Below are positions 16,028 through 25,973 of a DNA stretch of 64,000 nt, one piece after another (within the stretch, counting starts at the first letter, position 1; each line of letters starts with the position of its first letter). The translations under genes were made by a program, and so were the position numbers. The DNA lies in the NCBI GenBank assembly GCA_947493885.1, contig CANLTE010000012.1, positions 1-64,000 of the forward strand, given 5' to 3'. This DNA comes from an uncultured Maribacter sp. Lineage in GTDB: Bacteria > Bacteroidota > Bacteroidia > Flavobacteriales > Flavobacteriaceae. The notes under the pieces are model-generated. The model was given only the letters and a program-made list of their open reading frames with translations, did not search any database and was not told where the DNA came from.

Positions 16028-18484
16028 TTATAATCGCACACTTAAACGCAAGTTTAAAATGCGTGTTGTCATAAAATTTGGAACAGCAAATTGATTTTTA
16101 CTATCCGCATCTCTAACCCAAGTATTTGTTATTGAATTAAAGGTGTTAAACAGATTAAAAATTTCAAAACCAACATTAAGCTCTTTAAAAGCATGCAACC
16201 AATGTCCTTTTGGGTACCTTTTTTCTGCATTTACAAAAATATGAGAAATTCCTAAATCTGCACGTTTATAATCGCGTAATCTGTGTTGAAAAACATAAGG
16301 GTCAGCATAACTAGGGGATCCTCCAGGAACTCCAGTGTTATATACTAAGTTTAGATACATTTTTAAGTTTGGAATAGTTGGAACGTAATCTTGAAAAAGA
16401 ATTCCAAATTTTAATCTTTGATCGGTGGGTCGAGAAATATAACCACGATTGTTAATGTCTTCTTCGGTTTTAAGATAACCAATACTTACCCATGATTCGG
16501 TTCCAGGAACAAAAGCTCCGTTGAGTCTTACTTCTGCTCCATAAGCATAGGCTTTAGCGTTGTTGTTTGCAGCATACCGTATCCTTACATCTTCTAAAGT
16601 ATATGGGTTAACATTGGTTAGTTTTTTATAATAAACTTCACTTTCTAGAGTAAAGGGTCTGTTCCATAGTAAAAAACTATATTCGTTACCAAGCACAAAA
16701 TGAACCGCTTTTTGAGCTTTTACGTTAGATTGAATTTCACCCGTGTTGTCTCTAAGTTCTCTGTAAAAAGGCGGTTGATGATATATTCCTCCCGAAATTC
16801 TAAAAAGCATATCTTTTTGCCAGTTGGGTTTTATTGCCAGCTGGGCTCTTGGACTAAATACTATTTGAGAGTTACTTTTAATACTTTGTCCACTTATAGA
16901 CCAGTGATGTGCTCTGATACCAATATTGTAATATACATTATGGTTTTTTACAGTTCTATTTTCACTAAATTGAAGGTAGGCAGATATTCTATTTGTTTTT
17001 ACAAGATTTAATGCACTTAACCCTTCGTAAGGAAGAAGGTCTCCAGTGAAGGGCTCTTGAGGTTGATTATTTATAAATTCCGATAATGGTGGTCGTATAA
17101 AAAAGCCTAATGAATCTATAAACTCAGATTCTCTTACTTGATCTCTTATATCTTCATGGGTATATTTAATTCCCCAATCAATGGTTTTAGTAGTTTTACT
17201 AAACTTACCCTTATGCTCTACATTAAAAATTAATGCGTCTAAGTCATTTCTGGCCCTATTAAATTGTGAGCCAATACCTCTTATGGTTTGATTGTTTGTT
17301 TGAGTTTCACTATCAAGTTGACCCAAGTCATACGAAGCAATTACATCAGAATACTCTTCTTCAGTGGTATGGTAGATGGATGAGATTAATTTAAAAGTAA
17401 GGTTTTCGTTTACAAAATAGCTTGTTTTTAAAGCACCTAGAGCTGTGTTGAATTTGCTGTTTTCTCTACCTTGATATTGTACCGTTAGCGTTTTAGGGTT
17501 GTTAATGGTTCCAAAATTAGTCCTTCGGTTTAAAGGCTCATTTTGATAATTGTTTACCCCTAAATTTCCTAAGAAGTTTACATGCAGTTTATTGGATATC
17601 TTGAATGTAGAGTAGTGCTGTACATCTACAAAAGTAGGGTTGAAATTGCTTCTGGTTTGTTGGCTGTTTACTAGAAGGCTATTGTTGCGATATCGTATTC
17701 CACTAATACTACTTAATTTTTTGTTTTTGGAAAGTGTTTCAACTGTTCCGCTAATGCCTAAAAAACTTACATCTACTTGAGCACTATATTGCGTTGGATT
17801 TTTATAAGCAATATCTAATACTGATGAAAGCTTGTCTCCGTACTTAGCTTGAAATCCTCCCGATGAAAAAGAAACATCCTGTACCATATTACTATTTACA
17901 AAACTTAATCCCTCTTGTTGTCCAGAGCGAATTAAAAAAGGACGATACACTTCTATTTCATTAACGTAAACCAGATTTTCATCGAAATTTCCTCCTCTAA
18001 CCGAATATTGGGTACTTAACTCGTTGTTTGAACTTACTCCCGGAAGCAGTTTAAGTATATTTTCAACGCCGGCATTTGCGCCTGGAATTTGTCTTATTTC
18101 CTTTGGAGAAATATTTGTAATGCCTTGAATATTTTTTTTTCCATTATACGTTACCGTTACACCATCAATTTGATAGGTGTCAACCTTTAAAACAGGGTTA
18201 AACTCAAAAGTTTCGTTTGCGGTTAAAATAATATCCTGTAGTACAACATTTTGGTGCCCTAAATGTGTAAATGTAATGGTAGTTTTGGTGTCAGATGTTA
18301 CTTGTAAAACGTAAAAACCATCTACATTGGTAGAGGTTCCTACATCTAATGATGTAATATTAACATTTTCAATGGGAAGGTTTTTCTCATTTAAGACCAC
18401 CCCAGTTATGGTTGCCGTTTGTCCAAATACAGGTGGAAACAGGCATACAAAAAGTACAAGTAGAACGGTTTTTAATAATGTCAA
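16028..18484 (-). CDS. TonB-dependent outer-membrane receptor
   Basis: An 818-residue protein: signal peptide (to about residue 21), carboxypeptidase-D regulatory-like domain (about 24-105; ITGVVLNEKNLPIENVNI), plug domain (about 120-225; ILKLLPGVSSNNELSTQYSVRGG) and a 22-strand type barrel to the end. Such receptors take up siderophores, vitamins or oligosaccharides using TonB energy. No SusD partner is next to it, so a glycan role is unsupported; the substrate is unknown. It lies between the M23 peptidase and the CsgG-like gene with 5- and 7-base gaps, so all three are one operon. Confidence 0.88.
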   Translation of the reverse strand: MTLLKTVLLVLFVCLFPPVFGQTATITGVVLNEKNLPIENVNITSLDVGTSTNVDGFYVLQVTSDTKTTITFTHLGHQNVVLQDIILTANETFEFNPVLKVDTYQIDGVTVTYNGKKNIQGITNISPKEIRQIPGANAGVENILKLLPGVSSNNELSTQYSVRGGNFDENLVYVNEIEVYRPFLIRSGQQEGLSFVNSNMVQDVSFSSGGFQAKYGDKLSSVLDIAYKNPTQYSAQVDVSFLGISGTVETLSKNKKLSSISGIRYRNNSLLVNSQQTRSNFNPTFVDVQHYSTFKISNKLHVNFLGNLGVNNYQNEPLNRRTNFGTINNPKTLTVQYQGRENSKFNTALGALKTSYFVNENLTFKLISSIYHTTEEEYSDVIASYDLGQLDSETQTNNQTIRGIGSQFNRARNDLDALIFNVEHKGKFSKTTKTIDWGIKYTHEDIRDQVRESEFIDSLGFFIRPPLSEFINNQPQEPFTGDLLPYEGLSALNLVKTNRISAYLQFSENRTVKNHNVYYNIGIRAHHWSISGQSIKSNSQIVFSPRAQLAIKPNWQKDMLFRISGGIYHQPPFYRELRDNTGEIQSNVKAQKAVHFVLGNEYSFLLWNRPFTLESEVYYKKLTNVNPYTLEDVRIRYAANNNAKAYAYGAEVRLNGAFVPGTESWVSIGYLKTEEDINNRGYISRPTDQRLKFGILFQDYVPTIPNLKMYLNLVYNTGVPGGSPSYADPYVFQHRLRDYKRADLGISHIFVNAEKRYPKGHWLHAFKELNVGFEIFNLFNTFNSITNTWVRDADSKNQFAVPNFMTTRILNLRLSVRL

Positions 18485-18489
18485 TTTTT

Positions 18490-20181
18490 CTATTTTCTAT
18501 AAAAAGAAGTAGTTAAAGTGCTAGTATTCCCTACATTATCAGTAACGATAAGTTTTAATTCGCATTGCTTTTTATCTAGAATTTTATCATCAAAGTTATA
18601 TGTGAGCGTCTTTTTTTTAGGCTCATATTCCATTAATATCCATTCACCGTTTAAGGAGGCAGAGTAAGTATTAATACCACTTAAATCATCAGCAATTTTA
18701 ACGCTTAAATATTTGTAATTATTTAGCCACTGTTTTTCCTTAAAGTTTTTAAGCGTGATTTTTGGAGGAATAGTATCTTTTGCTAAAGTATAAGTCCCTA
18801 GATTACGAGTTCTGGTAGTGAAAGTTTTTCCTCTTTTATATGTGGAAGCATAACTAGGTCTTTTTTTAGCATCTAACCTTGCAATAAAAAGCTGTTTTTG
18901 CTCTTCTTTTGAAAACTTAGAAATATCAAACGAAATAGTGAATTTACGATGTGCGGCAACAGTATTATTGTGAATAGTTACCGTGTCGTCATCTTTTTTT
19001 AAGTTAATATAAAAATCTTCATAAAAAGTGTTGGAAGGGAAATAAACCTGAGCTGCGCCCAAATCATAATTATTAGGTTTTTTAGCAATTATGAAAGTGT
19101 CAGCTTTATTAATTTTCTTTTTCTTTTTTACGGCTTCGGTTTTGCCCTCAACGGGAATAATAACTTTTACACTATTACCTTCAAAATCTTGGATTAAAAG
19201 CTCCACATTATACGAAAGGCCTTCAACAATTTTTATTTTACCATTGTTTTTCGTGGTATTATAAATACTTAAGCGGTTGCTGGGTGTTTTAAAACATTTT
19301 TGAATACGCTTTCGATATTTTCCTAAATATTGATAATCAATTAAGGTGTTTATGTATTTTGTTTCAGCAAACGAAAATGTTTCAAAATCATATTCAGAAT
19401 ATACATCACCGTTAACTGTTTGTTTTACAGCGTGAACACCATTTTTGTTGGCAGCAAGGTCTTGACGGTCAAAACCAATAAATCCAAATCCAATGGTTCC
19501 AATTGCGTGAATTTTATCTGCCAAAAAAGAGCCATCTTTTTGTTTTGTGAAATTAACTTCGGTCCTGTTTTGGTTTTGTTTCACTACGGCATCTTCGGAT
19601 AGTGGATAAACAAAAAGCTTTTCCATTATAGGGTTGGTTGCGTCATCAACCTTATAGCCATAGAGTAATGGGTTGGTAGGTTTTTCAGATATACTACTTC
19701 TAATTTCAAAATGCAAATGCGGCCCTCCAGAACTGCCGCTATTGCCACTATAAGCAATAAGTTCTCCTTTTTTTACTTTTAACTCCCCATAATCAGGAAA
19801 AACCTCAACTTGGTATGATTGTTTTTGATATTGGATACTTTTAATGTATTCTTCAATTTCGGGAGAAAACTTTTTAAGATGTGCATAAACCGAGGTATAA
19901 CCATTGGGGTGTGCTATATACATTGCTTTTCCATAGCCCCAATGTGAGATTTTAATTCTTGTAACCGTACCATCGCCAATAGTATAAACTGGGAGGCCTT
20001 CACGTTGCTGCGTCTTTATGTCTATTCCTGCATGAAAGTGGTTAGAGCGTAGTTCACCAAAAGTACCAGCAAGAATAATTGGGATATCCATAGGAGAGCC
20101 AAAGGTGTCTTGAGGATATTTATCCTGTGATTTTATGCCAACTGAAAAAAGTACTAAGAAAAGGAGTAAAAATGCTCTCAT
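18490..20181 (-). CDS. M23 family metallopeptidase (LytM-type, cell wall)
   Basis: About 563 residues with a signal peptide. The M23 domain is near the N-terminus: HFHAGIDIKT supplies His and Asp zinc ligands, YGKAMYIAHPNGYTSVYAH the next motif, and GGPHLHFEIR the HxH. The remaining ~350 residues are beta-rich Ig-like domains, unlike short LytM enzymes. Likely a periplasmic peptidoglycan endopeptidase or a scaffold. First gene of the leftward operon M23, TonB receptor, CsgG-like. An ATG at 20220 is in frame; I prefer 20181 because a normal signal peptide begins there (MRAFLLLFLVLFSVGIKSQ). Confidence 0.85.
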   Translation of the reverse strand: MRAFLLLFLVLFSVGIKSQDKYPQDTFGSPMDIPIILAGTFGELRSNHFHAGIDIKTQQREGLPVYTIGDGTVTRIKISHWGYGKAMYIAHPNGYTSVYAHLKKFSPEIEEYIKSIQYQKQSYQVEVFPDYGELKVKKGELIAYSGNSGSSGGPHLHFEIRSSISEKPTNPLLYGYKVDDATNPIMEKLFVYPLSEDAVVKQNQNRTEVNFTKQKDGSFLADKIHAIGTIGFGFIGFDRQDLAANKNGVHAVKQTVNGDVYSEYDFETFSFAETKYINTLIDYQYLGKYRKRIQKCFKTPSNRLSIYNTTKNNGKIKIVEGLSYNVELLIQDFEGNSVKVIIPVEGKTEAVKKKKKINKADTFIIAKKPNNYDLGAAQVYFPSNTFYEDFYINLKKDDDTVTIHNNTVAAHRKFTISFDISKFSKEEQKQLFIARLDAKKRPSYASTYKRGKTFTTRTRNLGTYTLAKDTIPPKITLKNFKEKQWLNNYKYLSVKIADDLSGINTYSASLNGEWILMEYEPKKKTLTYNFDDKILDKKQCELKLIVTDNVGNTSTLTTSFYRK

Positions 20182-20318
20182 AATAAATAAGTTGTTGCGA
20201 AAATAATTAATCAAAAACAATTGATGAAAGCTTAGGTCACTAATATGTCAATAAGAGACTGTTAAATTGAATTTAATACGCAATTATAGAATCATTCCAA
20301 GAATAAATGCAAAAAGAA

Positions 20319-20349
20319 TTGCTAAGTCTTCCAATGAATGTTAACTTTG
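20319..20349 (+). promoter_or_regulatory. Promoter of the zapB-like/zapA unit
   Basis: TTG at 20319-20321, a 20-base spacer and TAACTTTG at 20342-20349 match the Bacteroidota consensus. The ATG of the first gene lies 25 bases downstream. Confidence 0.7.
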
Positions 20350-20373
20350 TGTAAAACGCATTGATTTTTGTGA

Positions 20374-20664
20374 ATGAGTGAATTGGTTAAAATAGTTGAT
20401 TCATTAGAAAATAGAGTTAGTAAGTTGCTGCACAAACTTGAGGTTTTACAACAAGCTAATGGAAAATTGGAAAGTGAATTAGAATCTATAAAGGTTAATC
20501 AGGAAACCGCCCAACAGAATATCGCTGAGTGGGAGGAAAAATATAATTCACTAAAATTGGCAAGCTCAATGCTAGGTGGGAGTACAAATAAAACAGAAGC
20601 TAAGCTTAAAATAAACACATTAATAAGAGAGTTAGATCATTGTATTGCTCAACTTTCTGAATAA
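20374..20664 (+). CDS. ZapB-like coiled-coil protein
   Basis: A 96-residue protein that is one coiled coil over about residues 5-70 (heptads in IVDSLENRVSKLLHKLEVL), then a short helical tail. Size, coiled coil and position 13 bases before zapA suggest a ZapB/FtsZ-ring accessory or a ZapA partner. Sequence similarity to E. coli ZapB cannot be judged by eye, so the name describes role by context. Transcribed from a clear promoter. Confidence 0.65.
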   Translation: MSELVKIVDSLENRVSKLLHKLEVLQQANGKLESELESIKVNQETAQQNIAEWEEKYNSLKLASSMLGGSTNKTEAKLKINTLIRELDHCIAQLSE

Positions 20665-20677
20665 TGTTTAAAATAAT

Positions 20678-20974
20678 ATGTCAGAAAAGCTCAAAATAAA
20701 GCTTTCTATTGCCGATAGGGTTTATCCATTAACTATAGATCCTAGTCAAGAAGAAGGTTTGCGTAAAGCAGCCAAAAATATAGAACAGTTGGCTAAAAAA
20801 TTTGAGCAAAGTTATGCAGTTAGAGATAAACAGGATGTTTTAGCTATGTGCGCATTACAGTTTGCCTCTAAGTTTGAGCAAAAAGGCATTGATTATTCCG
20901 AAGGTACCAAAGATGCTATTAAAAGATTAAAAGCATTAAATGATTTGGTAGATACGGAGCTTGGTATCAAATAA
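20678..20974 (+). CDS. zapA: Cell division protein ZapA
   Basis: A 98-residue protein with the ZapA pattern: KLKIKLSIADRVYPLTI at the N-terminal beta-strand part, EEGLRKAAKNIEQLAKKFEQ and a long C-terminal helix. ZapA binds FtsZ and crosslinks protofilaments at the division site. The gene follows the ZapB-like gene and precedes a 6S-type RNA and RNase Y, so division and RNA functions are side by side. Confidence 0.85.
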   Translation: MSEKLKIKLSIADRVYPLTIDPSQEEGLRKAAKNIEQLAKKFEQSYAVRDKQDVLAMCALQFASKFEQKGIDYSEGTKDAIKRLKALNDLVDTELGIK

Positions 20975-20995
20975 GTTCTTTTAAATAACAGTACT

Positions 20996-21163
20996 GCCCA
21001 CATTGGTAATATCTTTTGACAAACTCAACATTAATTTGTTTAAAAAGGGTGAGTTTAGATTGTAAAAGCATGCCTTACTCGTATAAGGACCCTTGATCAG
21101 TCTGGTAGCCCTAAACCTGTTTATTGGAGTTTGTACAAAACTTCTTCAATGTGGGCTTTTTTT
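20996..21163 (+). ncRNA. 6S-type regulatory RNA (6S-Flavo-like)
   Basis: The ends pair as GCCCACATTG (20996-21005) with CAATGTGGGC (21147-21156), followed by a T-run to about 21163. A second stem pairs ACAAACTC (21019-21026) with GAGTTTGT (21127-21134). A third, weaker helix involves GAGTTTAG near 21051 and CTAAAC near 21110. An inner hairpin CCTTA..TAAGG lies at about 21073-21088. A long interrupted rod closed by a terminator just after zapA is the 6S architecture; a 6S-Flavo family is described for this group. It would bind RNA polymerase. Exact 5' end uncertain. Confidence 0.75.
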
Positions 21164-21182
21164 TATAAATAATTTAATAACT

Positions 21183-22751
21183 ATGGATTACACGATATGG
21201 ATTATAGCAGGACTTGTAGGTCTTGTATTAGGTTTTGCGATAGCAAAATTTCTTGAGAAAGGAAAGGCCTCTAAAACAATTGTCAGCGCTAAAAGGGAAG
21301 CAGCGAGTATTGTAAAAGAAGCAAAGGTAGAAGGGGAGAGCATTAAGAAGGATAAAATTTTTCAAGCAAAAGAAAAGTTTTTGGAACTTAAAGCAGAGCA
21401 TGAAAAAGTTATTATTAACAAGGATAAAAAAATGGCTGAGGCCGAAAAAAGAACTAGAGATAAAGAGTCTCAAGTAGGTGCTGAATTGGCTAAACATAAG
21501 AATATGAACAATCAGCTACAGACTAAAATGAAAGATGTGGAACACCGCATCGGGATTTTTGAAAAAAAGCAGGCTGAGGTTGATAAAATGCATAAAAATC
21601 AGGTACAACAGTTAGAAGTTATTTCTGGTTTGTCTGCTGAAGAGGCTAAAAATCAACTGTTGGAATCATTGAAGGAAACGGCGAAAACAGATGCCATGGC
21701 GTATATTCAATCTACTTTGGAAGACGCAAAATTAACTGCTCAACAAGAGGCTAAAAAAATAATCATAAACTCTATTCAACGTATAGGAACAGAGGAGGCA
21801 GTAGAAAACTGTGTTTCTGTTTTCAATTTAGAGTCTGATGATGTTAAAGGTCGAATTATTGGAAGAGAAGGTAGAAACATTAGGGCATTAGAATCTGCTA
21901 CAGGAGTAGAGATTATTGTTGATGACACCCCCGATGCGATAATACTTTCATGTTTTGATTCGGTTCGTAGAGAAGTGGCACGCTTATCGTTACATAAATT
22001 AGTGACCGATGGTAGAATTCACCCTGCTCGTATTGAGGAGGTTGTTAAAAAGACTGAAAAACAGATTGAAAGTGAAATCATTGAAATTGGAAAGCGCACA
22101 GTAATTGATTTAGGTATACATGGTTTACACCCAGAGTTAATTAAGGCGGTAGGTAGAATGAAATATCGTTCTTCTTACGGTCAAAACCTATTACAGCACT
22201 CTAGAGAAGTAGCCAAACTTTGTGGAGTTATGGCGGCAGAACTTGGGCTGAACGCAAAAATAGCGAAACGTGCAGGGTTGCTTCACGATATTGGAAAGGT
22301 GCCAAACACAGAGGCTGAGGTAGAAACCCCTCATGCTATTCTTGGTATGAAATGGGCGGAGAAGTACGGAGAAAAGGAAGATGTTTGTAACGCTATAGGA
22401 GCCCACCATGATGAAATAGAAATGAAAACGCTAATTTCTCCAATTGTACAGGTTTGTGATGCTATTAGTGGAGCAAGGCCAGGAGCTAGAAGACAAGTTT
22501 TAGATTCCTATATACAGCGTTTAAAGGATTTAGAGGATATTGCTTTTGGTTTTAATGGTGTTCAGAAAGCGTATGCCATTCAAGCGGGTAGAGAGTTACG
22601 TGTAATTGTTGAAAGCGAAAAGGTAAGTGATGATAAGGCCGCTGAGCTTTCATTTGAGATTTCTCAAAAAATACAGACTGATATGACCTATCCTGGTCAA
22701 GTTAAAGTAACTGTGATTCGAGAGACACGTGCAGTAAATGTTGCTAAATAA
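21183..22751 (+). CDS. rny: Ribonuclease Y
   Basis: A 522-residue membrane-anchored endoribonuclease. An N-terminal membrane helix (about 3-22) leads into a long coiled coil (about 30-190). A KH domain follows ([26 protein letters not shown]), then an HD domain ([10 protein letters not shown] and [10 protein letters not shown]) with the metal ligands. RNase Y initiates mRNA decay. The ATG at 21183 gives the usual length; an upstream in-frame extension to 21093 would run into the 6S-type RNA and its terminator and is rejected. A terminator follows at 22774. Confidence 0.92.
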   Translation: MDYTIWIIAGLVGLVLGFAIAKFLEKGKASKTIVSAKREAASIVKEAKVEGESIKKDKIFQAKEKFLELKAEHEKVIINKDKKMAEAEKRTRDKESQVGAELAKHKNMNNQLQTKMKDVEHRIGIFEKKQAEVDKMHKNQVQQLEVISGLSAEEAKNQLLESLKETAKTDAMAYIQSTLEDAKLTAQQEAKKIIINSIQRIGTEEAVENCVSVFNLESDDVKGRIIGREGRNIRALESATGVEIIVDDTPDAIILSCFDSVRREVARLSLHKLVTDGRIHPARIEEVVKKTEKQIESEIIEIGKRTVIDLGIHGLHPELIKAVGRMKYRSSYGQNLLQHSREVAKLCGVMAAELGLNAKIAKRAGLLHDIGKVPNTEAEVETPHAILGMKWAEKYGEKEDVCNAIGAHHDEIEMKTLISPIVQVCDAISGARPGARRQVLDSYIQRLKDLEDIAFGFNGVQKAYAIQAGRELRVIVESEKVSDDKAAELSFEISQKIQTDMTYPGQVKVTVIRETRAVNVAK

Positions 22752-22773
22752 CAGCATTACTTTTTAAAAATTT

Positions 22774-22806
22774 AAATCCTTGATACTTGTATCAGGGATT
22801 TTTTTG
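22774..22806 (+). terminator. Rho-independent terminator of rny
   Basis: A 13-bp stem with one T-G pair (22774-22786 with 22789-22801) and a TT loop is followed by seven T. It lies 22 bases after the rny stop. Confidence 0.85.
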
Positions 22807-22893
22807 TTTTATGTAATTTGTAAAATTGACTTTTATCATATATTGGTTTTGCATAGTAATATAACTTTAAGAGAGAATTTAAAAAGTTGTATT

Positions 22894-23313
22894 ATGAAAA
22901 ATGGAACCCCAATTTCGGCTGTAATGACGTCAAATGTTATTACATTAAATACTACTGATAGTTTAGATACCGCGGAACATCTTTTTAAAAAACATCATAT
23001 TAGGCATATTCCTGTAGTTTCTGGTACTGATGTGGTAGGTATTTTGAGTTATACAGATTTGCTACGAATAAGTTTTGCTGATGCAGTGGATGAAGATGAA
23101 GAAACTGTTGAAACAACAGTATACAATATGTTTACGTTAGAACAAGTAATGACCAAAAATCTAGTAAGTGTAACCTCTAAAACTACCGTTAAAGAAGTAG
23201 CTACAATGCTTTCTAAAATGGAATTTCATGCAATACCAGTTGTTGATGTGGGAAACTTAGTTGGTATTGTAACAACTACGGACTTAATCAATTTTTTGTT
23301 AGAACAGCTTTAG
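22894..23313 (+). CDS. Two-CBS-domain protein
   Basis: About 139 residues containing two CBS motifs: about 6-60 (ISAVMTSNVITLN, HIRHIPVV, VVGILSYTDL) and about 80-135 (LEQVMTKNLVSV, FHAIPVVD, LVGIVTTTDLINFL). CBS pairs bind adenine nucleotides such as AMP or ATP and act as energy-state sensors. No catalytic domain is attached, so it must act on a partner that this window does not reveal. Start chosen at the ATG at 22894; the open frame upstream passes through the rny terminator. Confidence 0.85.
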   Translation: MKNGTPISAVMTSNVITLNTTDSLDTAEHLFKKHHIRHIPVVSGTDVVGILSYTDLLRISFADAVDEDEETVETTVYNMFTLEQVMTKNLVSVTSKTTVKEVATMLSKMEFHAIPVVDVGNLVGIVTTTDLINFLLEQL

Positions 23314-23328
23314 TACTTATAAATAAAG

Positions 23329-23778
23329 CTAAAGACCGTACAATTTTTTAGCGCTTTTAATTTGCTCTTCTTCGGTGGTTTCTGGATACAAAATGTATTT
23401 TGGAGCAATAATTTCCTTTACTTGTTCAATATTAATTTTGGTAATAGTATTAAAAGGAAATTTTCCTCGTGTTATTTGTAATAAAGGAGCAGATAACTCG
23501 GTGAAACTAGTATCTGAATTTGAAATTATTTCGGCTTTTCCTTTTAGTTGAAATCCTTTTTGAACCAAAACATCTATGAAACTTATACAAACCTGATTGT
23601 TCTCCAGTATATTTTTAACGGTATGCGGAGAAGCGATATTTGCAATTACAATGTATTCGAAATTATAATGCGTAAAAACTTCTTTTGGAGAAACATTAGG
23701 AACATTCTCCTTTGAAGAAGTTGCTAACCAGCATAAAACACTTTTGTTTATATATTTAATGATTTTACTGTCAAGCAT
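23329..23778 (-). CDS. Pyridoxamine 5'-phosphate oxidase-like FMN-binding protein
   Basis: A 149-residue split beta-barrel protein of the PNPOx-like family (CWLATSSKENVPNVSPKEVF and an NIASPHTVKNI segment). Members bind FMN or F420 and include many uncharacterised reductases. It lacks the C-terminal PNPOx dimerisation region, so it is not PdxH. It is the last gene of the long leftward run and follows DUF349 by 20 bases. Confidence 0.75.
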   Translation of the reverse strand: MLDSKIIKYINKSVLCWLATSSKENVPNVSPKEVFTHYNFEYIVIANIASPHTVKNILENNQVCISFIDVLVQKGFQLKGKAEIISNSDTSFTELSAPLLQITRGKFPFNTITKINIEQVKEIIAPKYILYPETTEEEQIKSAKKLYGL

Positions 23779-23798
23779 ATTATTAGCATATAATAAAA

Positions 23799-25838
23799 TT
23801 ATTCTTCCTCAGAACTAGCGTTTTCTTTGCCGATAGTATTTTGAATTATGTTCAGTTTTTTTAACTTGGCTTTCCACGTTTCTAAAGACTCTTTATGCTT
23901 ACTCACCCTTTTTTTAACATCAAGTACTAAAGGGTTACTTTCTGATGCATCAGAAAAGAAAAGCAGGTTGTTTTCTAGCTGTCTAATCTCATTTTTGCTT
24001 TCATCAATTTTCTTGCGTATAAACGCTCGCTCATTAGAAATCGCGCGTTCTTGATCTTCGTTTTTATTGGTGAGCTGCTGAATTTTGTTACCGTACTTAA
24101 GAAGTTCTGACTCTTGTTTATCAATATTAAGTTTATTAAACAAAGCATCAATTATTTTATTGAATTTTTGATTAATATGTTTTTTGTTGTAAGGAACCCT
24201 TCCATAGCTCTTCCATTCGCTAATAAATTTTTTCAGTGTTTCCACGTCATCCTTTACAACACTGGTTAATTGGAATGCTTTAAGACGTTCTATACAGTCG
24301 TTTTTCAACGTTAAATTGGCTTCCTCCTCCTCGTTGGCTTTATTTTTTAATGCATGTAGGCGGTCAAAATAATGGTTACAAGCAGCTTTAAATTCTTTCC
24401 AAATTTTGTCAGAGTACTTTCTTGGGACATGTCCAATTTTTTTCCAATCACTTTGTATACGTTTCATTTCAGAGGTAGTAGTGTCCCACTCCTCACTATC
24501 TTTTAATGAAATGGCTAAATTTAATAGTTCGCGTTTTTTGTCAAGATTAATTTGTTGCTCCTTTTTTAAATTTTTATAAAAAGCATTTTTATTTCGATTA
24601 AAGCTGCGAACAGCTTCCTTAAAAACAGCCCAGGTTTTTTCGTTGGATTTTTGAGGAACTTTACCAGCATTAAAAAACTGTTCTCGCAGGTCTTCCAAAG
24701 CTTTAATTTGTTGCTGTAATACTTTGTGATTGGTAGCAACATTATTCGAAAGTTCCTGGATAGACTCAATAATTTGATTCTTTTTGACTAAATTTTCTTC
24801 GTATTTTTTATCAAGATTTTTATAGTAGTCTTGTCTTTTTTCATGCAATACCTTTGTGGCATTACTAAAACGTTCCCATATTTCTTCTCTATGTTCCTTT
24901 CCAACCGGACCTATCTCTTCTTTCCAAATTTTATGTAAAGATTGCAATTCTCTAAACGCTTTATTTAGGTCTGGTTCATCCGCAAGTGCTTCTGCTCGAG
25001 CTGCAATTTTTTGTTTTTCTTCAAGATTGTGTTTAAAATCTAAATCTCTAAGCTCTCTATTTATATGTAAAAAGTCATAGAAGCGTTCAATATGGTGATG
25101 ATATGTGCGCCAAACATCATTATACTGAGTTCTTGGTATGGGACCCGCATTACGCCATTGTTCTTGAATGTCTTTAAAGTTTTTGTAAGTAGTATTAATG
25201 TCTTCCTCAACATTTACTAGACTTTTTAAGCCATCAATAAGGTCTAAACGCTTTTTTAGATTGTCCTTTAAATTTTTTTCTAACTCTTTATAATAGTGAT
25301 TTCTTTTTTCACGATAATCACCGTATACTTCATTAAACTGCCTTTTGGTTACCGAGTTATAACTAAAATCAATTTCATTACCTCCACTTGCTATAAAATC
25401 TTCTTTTTTATGCTCAATAAACTCTTGGAATTTTAAATCGAATTCATATTTAATGCCATCCACATGTTTTTTAATAGCTTGAACTTTTTCGTTTCTAACC
25501 AAACGTTGTAGTTCGCCAACTAAATTTTCCATAGACATGGAATGGTAGTCCAAAATTGGAATATGATGTCTTTGATGATTGTCTTTATCTTCTGCATCCT
25601 CCGCATTAGATTCCTCAATTTCTTCCAAAACAGCTTCAGCTTCTGAATCTTTGACAACTTCTGAAGTTTCTTCGATTACTTCAGTTTTTTCCTCCTCCAC
25701 ATTTTCTTTTGCGTCTTCCGAAGCACTAGATTGTATTTCAGCAGTTTTCTCCGAAACATCATTGGTTTCGGTAGTTTCTGAATTTGATTCTTCTATTGCA
25801 TCGTTTTGCAATTCATGGTCTTTGTCTTCCGTCATCAT
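23799..25838 (-). CDS. DUF349 repeat protein
   Basis: A 679-residue cytoplasmic protein. Residues 1-90 are highly acidic and low complexity (Glu/Ser/Thr). About five DUF349 helical repeats follow, each with a W-rich core such as IQEQWRNAGPIPRTQYNDVW, LHKIWKEEIGPVGKEH and IQSDWKKIGHVPRKYSDKIW. The C-terminal ~90 residues are coiled coil. DUF349 proteins are conserved in Bacteroidota; a role in chromosome or ribosome biology has been suggested but I cannot assign one here. Full length for the group. Confidence 0.85.
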   Translation of the reverse strand: MMTEDKDHELQNDAIEESNSETTETNDVSEKTAEIQSSASEDAKENVEEEKTEVIEETSEVVKDSEAEAVLEEIEESNAEDAEDKDNHQRHHIPILDYHSMSMENLVGELQRLVRNEKVQAIKKHVDGIKYEFDLKFQEFIEHKKEDFIASGGNEIDFSYNSVTKRQFNEVYGDYREKRNHYYKELEKNLKDNLKKRLDLIDGLKSLVNVEEDINTTYKNFKDIQEQWRNAGPIPRTQYNDVWRTYHHHIERFYDFLHINRELRDLDFKHNLEEKQKIAARAEALADEPDLNKAFRELQSLHKIWKEEIGPVGKEHREEIWERFSNATKVLHEKRQDYYKNLDKKYEENLVKKNQIIESIQELSNNVATNHKVLQQQIKALEDLREQFFNAGKVPQKSNEKTWAVFKEAVRSFNRNKNAFYKNLKKEQQINLDKKRELLNLAISLKDSEEWDTTTSEMKRIQSDWKKIGHVPRKYSDKIWKEFKAACNHYFDRLHALKNKANEEEEANLTLKNDCIERLKAFQLTSVVKDDVETLKKFISEWKSYGRVPYNKKHINQKFNKIIDALFNKLNIDKQESELLKYGNKIQQLTNKNEDQERAISNERAFIRKKIDESKNEIRQLENNLLFFSDASESNPLVLDVKKRVSKHKESLETWKAKLKKLNIIQNTIGKENASSEEE

Positions 25839-25973
25839 AACTCTTTAAATTCGTTATCGTAAATGGATATGGTAAGATAAGAACAACCAAAAGAATGGCA
25901 AAAAAATATTAAATTTCTTTTCAATTGAATAGTATAGTAAGGTAGTGGACGGTTGCAAAAAAGTATGGGCTAA

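Noticed and set aside
21093-21182. N-terminal extension of RNase Y by 30 codons (MISLVALN...)
   Set aside because: It would overlap the 6S-type RNA and its terminator; the ATG at 21183 gives the normal N-terminal membrane helix and family length.
22780-22893. Longer start of the CBS-domain protein
   Set aside because: The extension reads through the rny terminator hairpin and its T-run; the ATG at 22894 gives a complete two-CBS protein.
25579-25848. Ser-rich protein on the plus strand opposite the DUF349 N-terminus
   Set aside because: It is an antisense shadow of the low-complexity Glu/Ser region of the DUF349 gene.
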